Assembly (NCBI GenBank): GCA_023238725.1
Contig: CM041547.1
Span: forward strand, 22,678,744-22,742,743
Source of the DNA: Scortum barcoo
Taxonomy: Eukaryota > Chordata > Actinopteri > Centrarchiformes > Terapontidae
DNA: 64,000 nucleotides
Direction of reading: 5' to 3'
Below are positions 1 through 9,528 of this stretch, piece after piece. Numbering within the stretch: position 1 is the first letter of the stretch; each line of letters starts with the position of its first letter. The position numbers were made by a program, and so were the translations under genes. Below the pieces are notes generated by a model. The model saw only the letters and a list, made by a program, of their open reading frames with translations, made no database searches and had not been told where the DNA came from.

Positions 1-830
1 TATCACTTTAGAACTGAAAAAACAGTTTTTAGGATATTTTCACAGTACATTTTCACAAGAAGGATTATTTTAATTTTCTTGAAGCTTTTTTACTAAAATG
101 TGTTAATATTCCTTTTGTATGTTTCATTGACTTTAATATTACATTCGGTTGTGTAATTTCACAGGTAGATATATGTGCTAGGTTTATCTAAAGGTTTTCT
201 ATCTCTGTGTGATGCCTGTTGAGCCTGTTTTAGAAATTGAGTTGAATTTTTTTTTACATCATTTCTACAGTTCATTCTTGTACCAGAGTTGTAATTTGCT
301 AATTAAAGGTGGCAGTTTACAGTCATATTGAAAGAGAAGCCAATGAAAAACTCCATATGTTCAATAAGTTGTCACACACAGATAGAAAATACCAAAGATA
401 TTCATGCTGGATTAATGCACATAGCCTTAAAATGATTATTTGATGTGCTATCTTCCTCAGATTACACTCTAACACACCTATTGTGAAAGTCACAAGTACT
501 ATAAAACAAATCATTGTATTTTTTTTCTTTAGAGTATAAATCATGCAACTAGAGAAAATACTGTAATTACTATGTACTACACATTTGTTTACGGTTATAG
601 TGTCTTAATTGTAAAATAAAATAACAATTTGCAAGTAATGTGTGGTTGGTTACTGTAACAGTCTTTGAACTTTTTAAGTTAGAAACTGTTATTGTTAAAG
701 CAATGTTAGTGATACGGAGCACTTCATGTCATACTGTTGTTAAAATAACATTTTAGTGCATTTTAAAATTCCTTACACATTGTTCAGCTTGAACAACTTG
801 CTGCAGAGACAGCAAACAATGTGTTTTTTA
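1..830. repeat. Segmental duplication, copy 1 (uninterrupted)
   Basis: This AT-rich non-coding stretch is repeated later in the window. Bases 1-467 match about 13585-14013, and about 470-830 match about 17330-17710, with only scattered substitutions and small indels. The second copy lies downstream of the APOL-like gene and is split by a LINE, whereas this copy is uninterrupted. By analogy, 1-830 should be the 3' flank of a paralogous gene just left of the window. No open reading frame of its own was seen. Confidence 0.85.
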
Positions 831-831
831 A

Positions 832-925
832 ATTCCATCCATCAATCAATTATCTGTACCGCTTATCCTCACATAGGGTTGCACGGGTGCTGGAGCCAGT
901 CCCAGCTGACACTGGAAAACAGCTG
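832..925. repeat. Fragment of a dispersed fish repeat
   Basis: The motif around ATTATCTGTACCGCTTATCC, followed by a CCCAGCTGACACTGG-like end, resembles a sequence scattered widely in teleost genomes. It interrupts the homology between the two segmental-duplication copies. Family unassigned. Confidence 0.45.
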
Positions 926-1032
926 TGCAATATAGGAATCATAGTTTAGCAAATGCTGGTTAGCAACACTCATTCCTAGAAGGGCTTTAATGAAGATGAG
1001 ATGAGAAGAGTGATGTAAATATAGACACATAT

Positions 1033-1218
1033 AAACCTATATATGTCAATAGAGGTAAACACAGGATAGGATACTCGGGTGAATGACGTTCTTCTGCGTG
1101 GTGACGTAGTTGGAGTGGATGGAAACGTCTGCGTGCGGAAGTGCAGCTTGTTTTTGTGGACAGTGGAGCGGCGTGCAGGTCTGAGAAATGGCCGGAGAAG
1201 AGTCTGTGTGTCCATCTC
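1033..1218 (+). repeat. Second copy of the pex12 promoter/5' UTR segment
   Basis: About 180 bases closely match 23503-23690, the promoter and first-exon region of pex12, in the same orientation. The shared part includes the TGACG box, the CGGAAGTG ETS-type site and the AAATGGCCGG segment. No coding exon follows. It may be a duplicated promoter piece left here during local rearrangement, or both may be copies of a dispersed repeat. Confidence 0.7.
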
Positions 1219-1462
1219 ACACACATTCCCATCACATTATATTCACTGTGCAACTGTCCCACACACCTCAAACATTAGTGTGGCAGCATGAAAACCAATC
1301 ACCACATCCTGTATACTATAAAAACACTGGCGACTCTGGAGTCTGTTGAGGCAAAAATTGCCAACAACTAAATCAGTTCAACATTTTCACATTGCCCAGT
1401 TAGTTAAGACTGGAGTAAATTTATCTGTCCAGTAGTTGGAGTTTAATATTTGACAAAGGCAC

Positions 1463-3030
1463 TGAGGGGCAGACCTGGCTGTTTACAGTCAAATTGAAAG
1501 AGAAAGTTACTCACAAGTCGTTTCACTTTCCATGGTCTTAGTAGGACAAAGGGCCTTTGTGTACTTTATTTTATTATTATTTTTATCAGGGTAATTTGAT
1601 CACTCCCTAAAATGACACTGAATGTGATTTTATTTAATTTAAACTTTTTGAAGTAAATAAAATAATTTCATATCATTTTCACCTTTGTTGTTTAATAAAC
1701 AGGAATAGTTTAAAGCAGAGGGTTTACAGTGATAAGATTTGTTTGTCTAGTTTTACTAAGTTTTACTTTCACTTCTCAAAGTGCCTGTTGGTATAAAAGT
1801 GTGTACACAACACGGAGATCTTCAGTGTAAGAAGACTGAGCAGCTCTGCTTCAGGTAACAGTTTGTTTCAGCTTCATGTAACAGCCATAACCAGCCAGCT
1901 ATTTAATTCTTGTTGTACTTCTTGTACAGCTAGAGTACATTTAACTATGAGGGCATTCATTCTTCAGTCAGCTGATCATTTACCAGACATGAATTCGACT
2001 TAAAGAAACTGTCCAGGCGTTAAAATCACAGACTTTAAAATCTGAAATTGAAAACTTGAAAGACTGAAACTTGTTTTAAACCAAAGTAACAGGGGAGGAG
2101 AATCTGTACAGACAGGATGGTTGTAACATTAAGACTGCTTACAGGGTGGGACTGACAGGCAGAGCACGAAGGAGTCACGGAGGAAGCTGATAAGTTGATG
2201 CCCCACTAGAGAGAAAGAGAGAGAGTTTGTCTCATAATAGGTCAAGGTCAGCACACTTTAACATTTAGAGACTGTAGAAGTACAACAACTCATTTATAAG
2301 AAGTGTGTGATACTATAACTGCAAAGGTGGCAGTTTACAGTCAAATTGAAAGAGAAAGTTACTCACAAGTCCTTTCACTTTCCATAGTCTTAGAAGGACA
2401 AAGGGCCTTTGTGTATTTTATTTTATTTATCAGGGTAATTTGATCACTCCCTAAAATGACACTGAATGTGATTTTATTTAATTTAAACGTTTGTTAAATA
2501 AATAAAATGATATCATGATTTCATGGTTTAATAAATAGGAATGTTTAAAGCAGAGGGTTTACAGTGATAAGATCAACATTCAAATTCCACATTCATACTG
2601 ATCATGGATAAGAGTTTTAATAGAGATCACACAAGCGATAGCAAAGTGTATGGTTTAAGTAAGAGGACCCAGAGTGCTGCACATGTTACGCTCCATCTAC
2701 ATCTCAGCTGAACAAGCCCCGATCATTCATTAGTCTTATAGAGACATTTATTACTTTGTTAAACTAGAGATAATGAGATTTTTCACTTCCAGATACATTC
2801 ACTTTTCCTCTCAGACAGGCTGCATTCAGTATTTTTATTTAACTTATTTGAAAGATTTCTTGTATTTTGTGTCTGTATCTTTGCTGTTTGTTTTCTTTCT
2901 TCTGTGTCATAGCCTCACTCTGTCTCAAACAATAAGCACATTTATTTGACTTTTTACATTTGTTAAATCAGAATTGCTTTATAGCATTTCTACGGTGTAA
3001 GAGTTCATTTTTGACCTTAGAAATTAAGGT
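1463..3030. repeat. Repeated module R, copies 1 and 2, with IRF-type motifs
   Basis: Bases 1463-1735 and about 2322-2575 are near-identical copies. Copy 2 continues to about 3030, and parts of it recur in more diverged form at about 4960-5345 and 6390-6775. Each of the first two copies carries GAAAGAGAAAGT (1496-1507, 2348-2359) and TTTCACTTTC (1521-1530, 2373-2382). Both fit the GAAANNGAAA core bound by IRF/STAT complexes, the second on the opposite strand. Otherwise the stretch is AT-rich and non-coding. Confidence 0.7.
1746..1854 (+). promoter_or_regulatory. Upstream APOL-like promoter and first exon (P1)
   Basis: An ISRE-like site at 1759-1773 (its complement is GAAAGTAAAAC, one mismatch from GAAANNGAAAC) lies about 20 bases before a TATAAAAG box at 1792-1799. 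A presumed short leader exon ends with the donor CAG|GTAACA at 1854. The module is duplicated at 3786-3880. No coding exon lies between the two copies, so P1 is either an alternative first exon of the same gene or an orphan copy. The role is inferred from motif spacing. Confidence 0.6.
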
Positions 3031-3784
3031 TGCTGGTTGCATTTCCAATACAAAATAAACAGACAGAACATCAAAATCCATGTCATTTTCTAACTAAATT
3101 TAAAGAACAATAAAACCCAAATAAATGGCTTAACTGGTTAAACCATGTCACATTGTAAATAACCTATATTATAAGGCCGGTGCTCATCAACACATCAGCA
3201 CTGATTTTGCAAATGCTGCCACTATGTCCTCATATCAAAAGACCTATGTAAATTGTGCCCTACTGAAACAGAGCCAGTGTTTATATCATCATTACCTGTT
3301 CTTCTCAACCCCATCTTGCTTTCTCTTTCTCTCTTTCTCCTTTACAAATAAGATAACATAAATCTTTATTAATCCTACCTCGGAAAAATTTACGCGTTAA
3401 AGCAGATCAAAACAGACAGGCAAATATGAGAAGAAATACAAAAGAATGCTTTAAATATCAAATATAGAAGATAAAAATTACATAAATATGCTAGAAACAT
3501 AAATACACTACATACATCCTCCATATACACAAACTGTTATTGTTCAAGAATGTAACACAGATCAGAAGAGTTCAACAGGAGCAACAAGCGGCCTCTTTAG
3601 GGAGGTTTCCTGCTAACATGCCATAGGAAGTGATCCACTGATTGTTTAAGGTGGAGGAAGATGTGTTCACTGCAGCTGCAACACTTTAAATCAGTGCAGT
3701 GGAGTAAAGCTTGGCAGTCCTCGGGGGAGGAGGCAGGGGCCTAACAGCCCTCCTTATTTGGTCATAAACTGCGTGTTTGTGTAA
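3031..3784. other. Non-coding stretch
   Basis: AT-rich sequence between module R and promoter P2. No convincing coding exon or recognised mobile element was seen. Confidence 0.5.
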
Positions 3785-4500
3785 AAGTTTTACTTTCACT
3801 TCTCAAAGTGCCTGTTGGTATAAAAGTGTGTACACAACACGAGATCTTCAGCGTAAGAAGACTGAGCAGCTCTGCTTCAGGTAACAGTTTGTTTCAGCTT
3901 CATGTAACAGCCATAACCAGCCAGCTATTTAATCCTTCTTGTACTTCTTGTACAGCAAGAGTACATTTAACTATGAGGTCAGCTGATCATTTACCAGACA
4001 TGAAGTCGACTTAAAGAAACTGTCCAGGCGTTAAAATCACAGACTTTAACATTTGAAATTGAAAACTTGAAAGACTGAAACTTGTTTTAAACCAAAGTAA
4101 CAGGGGAGGAGAATCTTTCAAACAGTGAAACTAAGTGGGATTATAAAGTTTATCACTTAAAGACTGAATGTCCTCTCTATGTGACCCTCCAGACAAAAAA
4201 TGTAGATGTAAATGTGAACTTTCTCATGGTTTGTTTGAGACTTACAACCCCAACAGCAGGTGTGACACAGCACCGTGCTTAGTTTTAGATTGTTTGTTTG
4301 TGTTATCTGCCTCAGATCAGTCTGTACAGACAGGATGGTTGTAACATTAAGACTGCTTACAGGGTGGGACTGACAGGCAGAGCACGAAGGAGTCACGGAG
4401 GAAGCTGATAGAGTTTATCTCAAAATAGGTCAAGGTCAGCACACTTGAACATTTAGAGACTGTAGAAGTACAACAACTCATTTATAAGAAGTGTGTAATA
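3785..4500. repeat. Duplicate of 1746-2312 with about 207 extra bases
   Basis: This block repeats 1746-2312 nearly base for base from the ISRE/TATA/first exon through the start of the first intron. It differs by about 207 bases (about 4110-4318) present only here. The similarity resumes at 4319 and ends near 4500. Copy order suggests a head-to-tail duplication of about 2 kb. Confidence 0.85.
3786..3880 (+). promoter_or_regulatory. APOL-like promoter and first exon (P2), proximal copy
   Basis: The ISRE-like site is at 3786-3800 and TATAAAAG at 3819-3826. The expected transcription start is about 25-30 bases downstream, with a short untranslated exon ending at 3880 before GTAACA. The next exon of the gene starts at 7937, giving a first intron of about 4 kb. 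A TATA box with an adjacent ISRE is the arrangement expected for an interferon-induced gene. This is inferred from sequence only. Confidence 0.65.
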
Positions 4501-4886
4501 TGGATGAACTTTTTTGTCTGTTGTACTGAGCTTCTGGGAGCTTATGTCAACTGCCTGTTCTGTTAGCATGCTCACTAACGTCATAACAGCACATGATGAA
4601 TAGACCTGAGGCCCAGCCAGACCAGCAGACAGTCCATGACCCCACCCAGCCTCCCTTTTTTTCTTCAGCACTGAGGCTGAGTTTTGACTCTTTTAATTTA
4701 TCAAAGCTTATTAAAGCTGAGGCTTTTTTATTCTTTTTTCCTCATTGAAGCTGAGTTTTTGACTCTTTTTCTTTATTGACTTTACTACTAATACTTTGAC
4801 TCTTTCATCGCTGACTGAGATTGGTCTGGCCTTTAGAATAAAGACACTGTTGAACAGTTTGCCCGGTGAGTAACCCACTGTTAGGT
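4501..4886. other. Non-coding first-intron sequence
   Basis: No exon, RNA gene or recognised repeat was seen. The stretch contains a small internal duplication of a 'gctgagttttgactctttt' motif near 4675-4775. Confidence 0.4.
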
Positions 4887-5418
4887 TGCTCATGTGACTG
4901 AAGATGCCATTGGTGCCTGAGATATTATCTGCTCAGTGGTTAGAGTTTGATATTTGGGGTGCAGAGGTGGCAGTCATGTTGAAAGGGAGAGGTTACTCGC
5001 CTCTGTGTATTATATTTTTTTTTTATCAAGGTAATTTGATCACACCCTAAAATGACACTGAATGTGATTTTATTTTATTGTAAACTTAAAGATAATGAGA
5101 TTTTTCATATCCAGATAAATTTACTTTTCCTGCCCTCCTAAAAAGGCTGCATTCTGTATTGTTAATTAACTTATTTAAATAATCTCTTTTATTTTGTGTC
5201 TGTATTTTTGTTATTGTTTTCTTTCTTCAATTTCATAGCCTCACTATGTCAAAACACATTTATTTGACTTACTTTACTTGCTTTGACATTTGTTATATCA
5301 GAATTGCTTTACATCATTTCTATAGTGTGGCAGTTCATTTTTAACCTTAAAGGGTTGTCGGTGTGCCTCATAGCTCAACGGGTAGAGCACGTACGACGCA
5401 TTGCACATGGATCTTTAT
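4887..5418. repeat. Direct repeat unit A
   Basis: This unit of about 530 bases is repeated almost exactly at 6318-6837. It contains a diverged copy of module R and ends with a tRNA-like D-arm segment. Its right end is cut by the Tc1-type element, which sits at a TA within TTTATA. The same site is intact in unit B. Confidence 0.85.
5363..5397 (+). other. tRNA-like 5' half (SINE head fragment), copy A
   Basis: GCCTCATAGCTCAACGGGTAGAGC looks like the acceptor strand plus D-arm of a tRNA, with an A-box-like TAGCTCAACGGG and a GCTC/GAGC stem. No anticodon arm or B box follows, so it is a tRNA-derived fragment and not a tRNA gene. A second copy is at 6783-6817. Confidence 0.5.
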
Positions 5419-6317
5419 ACACTGCTCAAAAAAATAAAGAAAGGGAACACTAAAATAACACATCGTAGATCTGAATGAATGAAATATTCTTATTAAATAC
5501 TTTGTTCTTTACATAGTTGAATGTGCTGACAACAAAATCACACAAAAATTATCAATGGAAATCAAATTTATTAACCCATGGAGGTCTGGATTTGGAGTCA
5601 CACTCAAAATTAAAGTGGAAAAACACACTACAGGCTGATCCAACTTTGATGTAATGTCCTTAAAACAAGTCAAAATGAGGCTCAGTAGTGTGTGTGGCCT
5701 CCACGTGCCTGTATGACCTCCCTACAATGCCTGGGCATGCTCCTGATGAGGTGGCGGATGGTCTCCTGAGGGATCTCCTCCCAGACCTGGACTAAAGCAT
5801 CCGCCAACTCCTGGACAGTCTGTGGTGCAATGTGGCGTTGGTGGATGGAGCGAGACATGATGTCCCAGATGTGCTCAATTGGATTCAGGTCTGGGGAACG
5901 GGCGGGCCAGTCCATAGCATCAATGCCTTTTCGTCTTGCAGGAACTGCTGACACACTCCAGCCACATGAGGTCTAGCATTGTCTTGCATTAGGAGGAACC
6001 CAGGGCCAACCGCACCAGCATATGGTCTCACAAGGGGTCTGAGGATCTCATCTCGGTACCTAATGGCAGTCAGGCTACCTCTGGCGAGCACATGGAGGGC
6101 TGTGCATGCAGCCCCCCAAAGAAATGCCACCCCACACCATTACTGACCCACTGCCAAACCGGTCATGCTGGAGGATGTTGCAGGCAGCAGAACGTTCTCC
6201 ACGGCGTCTCCAGACTCTGTCACGTCTGTCACATGTGCTCAGTGTGAACCTGCTTTCAATCTGTGAAGAGCACAGGGTGCCAGTGGTGAATTTGCCAATC
6301 TTGATGTTCTCTGGCTG
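5419..6317 (-). mobile_element. Truncated Tc1/mariner-type DNA transposon
   Basis: The element is a Tc1-type transposon with its transposase on the - strand. Its 3' end at about 5419 starts CACTGCTCAAAAAAATAAAG after a TA dinucleotide, as expected for a terminal inverted repeat and target site. The DDE part is recognisable in two frames: a block with DNARPHVAG (about 5885-6130), and one with DWPARSPDLNPIEHIWD (about 5682-5954). The two blocks overlap out of frame, so there is at least one frameshift. The N-terminal DNA-binding half and the other terminal repeat are absent, since the element stops at about 6317 against direct-repeat unit B. It is dead and lies in the first intron of the APOL-like gene. 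Confidence 0.9.
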
Positions 6318-6837
6318 CTCATGTGACTGAAGATGCCATTGGTGCCTGAGATATTATCTGCTCAGTGGTTAGAGTTTGATATTTGGGGTGCAGAGGTGGC
6401 AGTCATGTTGAAAGGGAGAGGTTACTCGCCTCTGTGTATTATATTTTTTTTTTATCAAGGTAATTTGATCACACCCTAAAATGACACTGAATGTGATTTT
6501 ATTTTATTGTAAACTTAAAGATAATGAGATTTTTCATATCCAGATAAATTTACTTTTCCTGCCCTCCTAAAAAGGCTGCATTCTGTATTGTTAATTAACT
6601 TATTTAAATAATCTCTTTTATTTTGTGTCTGTATTTTTGTTATTGTTTTCTTTCTTCTGTTTCAAAACATTAAAACACATTTATTTGACTTACTTTACTT
6701 GCTTTGACATTTGCTATATCAGAATTGCTTTACATCATTTCTATAGTGTGGCAGTTCATTTTTAACCTTAAAGGGTTGGTGGTGTGCCTCATAGCTCAAC
6801 GGGTAGAGCAAGTACGACGCACATGGACCTTTATATA
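6318..6837. repeat. Direct repeat unit B
   Basis: Matches unit A (4887-5418) with a few substitutions and a small deletion. The TA that received the Tc1 element in unit A is uninterrupted here (CTTTATATAAAG), so this copy shows the pre-insertion site. The left edge abuts the truncated transposon at a short shared TGCTCATGTGAC sequence. Confidence 0.85.
6783..6817 (+). other. tRNA-like 5' half (SINE head fragment), copy B
   Basis: Same D-arm-like sequence as at 5363-5397. It is followed by about 120 bases (6838-6960) containing GCCCCCTGGTGGCTGGCTGC, which resembles a dispersed fish repeat. The whole may be a SINE-like unit, but no B box was found. Confidence 0.45.
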
Positions 6838-6960
6838 AAGATGGACAACATGACAGCTTCCCCAAAACTGAAAGCTAAAACATCTGGATCGCCCCCTGGT
6901 GGCTGGCTGCAGTACAGGTCATAAATTCTGCCCCACCATGTTTGCAGAAGTTATAGGGAG

Positions 6961-7936
6961 CCAAATGGGGCCAAAAGTTTTATAATTGAAAAACTAAATT
7001 TTGAAACCGAATGTTCAAGTTTTGATCTTGAACTCTGAGAAATATATTAATGTATTCAAATGTTTTTGGGTTTTTTTTTTTTCAATTTTGATTAGGTTGT
7101 GGAATTCTTTTGAATAAATAATTTTTTTCATGTTTCACTTTCATGTATAATTTGACATTTGAGGTCTCTTTTTTCAGTTGCAAATTTTCCATTTTCAGAT
7201 TCGGATTTCTTTTTTTTTCAGCTGCAAATCTTACAAATCATATTTTCATGGTTCAGATTTATATTTTGTTTTTTAGCCTTCAGCATTTTTTTTTAGCATT
7301 TATGTTTTTTAACATTCAGATTGTTTTTTCTCTTTCTGATTGTTGTCTTTTGCCCTTGTCGTGGGGGCATCAACTGAGAGGGGCGTGACATCATGAGGCA
7401 GAGTACCTTCCTCAATCATGTTGCCTTTAGGAAACAAATGTACTGTTAGCAGTATGACTCAATGCTTTCTTTACATTCTATTCATGGGATTGGCAGTGAA
7501 AAACCTGATATGGGTGGGACCTCGATATCCCAGCTTCTTCTTTGATCACTATTGAGCAAACTCCAGCTACAAAGGACATAACCAGTGCAAGACGGGATAT
7601 TTTACTTTCATTTTGTACAGTAGAAGGAAGTCAAGACACATTGTCCATCTTTATATTCAGTCTATATCCATGTACTAACGTCTTACCACAGTAGCTTTGG
7701 TTTGAGTCCTTTTGCTGCATGTCATCCCCTCCTTTCATCTGCCTTTCCCATCTCTCTCTATTGTCACTGTCATATAAAGCAGGAATGCAAAAAGTTTGAC
7801 AAAATTTTTAAAATTATGCTCAAAATCTAATTGGCCTTTCAGTTGTATTGCATAGTTTTTATCTGCAGATAGACCTGCTCACATGTGAAGGGAAAGGGTT
7901 AGTTGCACCAAATAATTTGTGTCTTCTGTCTTTCAG
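6961..7936. other. Non-coding end of APOL-like first intron
   Basis: AT-rich with several T-runs of 8-11 bases (7070-7320). No exon was seen before the acceptor at 7937, where a pyrimidine-rich CTTCTGTCTTTCAG precedes the coding exon. Confidence 0.6.
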
Positions 7937-8204
7937 ATTTGATCACACTGCAGCAGTTTTCTGGTCTCTGGTCAGTCAGGAGGACTCAAAGACTTCCATC
8001 ATGGCCACCGCTGACCAGCTACTGAAGAAGATGTTCTCCTGGATCGAGCACAGGGAGAACTGTGCGGAGCAGCTGAGGAAGCTGGCCCAGGAGCTGGAGA
8101 CACTCAGGAAGAAATTCAACAGCCGCAAATGTGTCAGCAGCTCAGTTGTTGGAGCTGTATGTCTGATCGGGGCCAGCATGGCCACTTTCTGCATCGGTGG
8201 AGCA

Positions 8205-8252
8205 GCTGCTCCGCTTCTAGGAGTTACAGCTGCTCCGCTTCTAGGAGGAGCT
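8205..8252 (+). repeat. 24-nt tandem duplication inside the APOL-like hairpin
   Basis: GCTGCTCCGCTTCTAGGA starts at 8205 and again at 8229. The offset of 24 bases is in frame and duplicates eight residues (AAPLLGVT then AAPLLGGA) in the hydrophobic hairpin. Confidence 0.85.
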
Positions 8253-9201
8253 GCAGTGTATTCAGGTGTAGGTGCCGCCATATCTATGGTTACTAAAATC
8301 ACTGAGCACTTCTCATCCAGCGACACCATGAAAAAGGCAAAGAGGATAGAAGAGGAGAGCAACAAAATTGCAGAAGAAGTCCAGAAGCTGTTCAAGAAAC
8401 TGAAGGCAGAGAGGAAGAAGGTCAGTCCCAATGCAGATGCAGATGACCTGGACCGACACGTCACAGCTGAACTTCTGGGAGCCATGGCCAGACGAAGTGG
8501 ACTGAACCTGCACATCAGTCGTGGCATGCTAGATAAGTTATTTCTTAATGTTGGGCCAGGAAACATGATACTCAATCAGATCTTCAAGTTTGAAGTGGCA
8601 GCTGGATTAGGTGGTATTTTGTCATTTTTCGCCTAGCGGAAAACAGTTTAAACCTTTTCTTGATAAAGGAGCTCAACAACTCGTCAAAGAAGTATCAACA
8701 ACTTGACTTAAAACAGCCCTTAAAGGAGGAGCCATGGTAAGATCCTTTAACTCTAAACACATTATTGTTTGAGTTTGAGTAAAAATGTATAGCATTTAAT
8801 GAGTATAATAACTTAAAACCGTAAAACCAAGCACACATACATTGTACCAGTGCACAGAAGAGTACCTGCGAGTGAAAAAGTCTCCTTGTCAGGGAGCGTT
8901 TTTGCTCAGAATCCCTAAAAAGAGATCAGAGGCTCGTGCTTGGTGTTATGTGTTGTTAAGTTCTTAGACCAATTAAACAGCATAAAAATGTCAGTAAGGA
9001 CATAAATGTTATGTCTGGGTACACAAGGACTCAAGTGCACAACATGAGGCAGCTTAGATGAAAAAAGGTGATTTATTGATGCTCAAAAAAACAAGGCACC
9101 AAAGACAGACACAAGAAAAAAGGATGTATACTATCTGAAGACAACAAGACACTCTGACGAGGAAACACACAGACTACGACAGCTGGAACACTCAACACTA
9201 A

Positions 9202-9528
9202 GTAATAATAATAGATTAGATTTATATAGCGCTTTGTATCCATTATTCATTCACTCCTCACTCATTCCTGGTGATGGTAAGCTACATGTGTAGCCACAGC
9301 TACCCTACCCTGGGGCAGACTGACAGAAATGTGGCAGCCAATCCGCGCCTACGGCCTCTCCGACCACCACCAAACATTCATATACCAGCAATGCCAACAC
9401 TGGAGGCAAGAATGGTGAAGTGTCTTGCCCAAGGACACAACAACAGATGACTGTGGGAGTGGGAACCGAACCACCAACTTTCCAGTTATTGGACAACCCA
9501 CTCAACCACCTGAGCCACTGCCGCTCAG
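9202..9528 (-). mobile_element. tRNA-derived SINE
   Basis: Read on the - strand from 9528, the head has an A-box-like TGGCTCAGGTGGTTGAG and a B-box-like GGTTCGGTTCC, as in tRNA-derived SINEs. The body ends in AGCGCTATATAAATC followed by a short TAA-type repeat (about 9202-9215). It lies in the second intron of the APOL-like gene, opposite to its transcription. Exact family not assigned. Confidence 0.75.

Noticed and set aside
5363..5397. Functional tRNA gene
   Set aside because: Only the acceptor strand and D-arm are present; no anticodon or T-arm.
7976..8575. 199-residue open frame on the - strand
   Set aside because: Antisense shadow of the APOL-like exon; low-complexity Ser-rich, no splice or family support.
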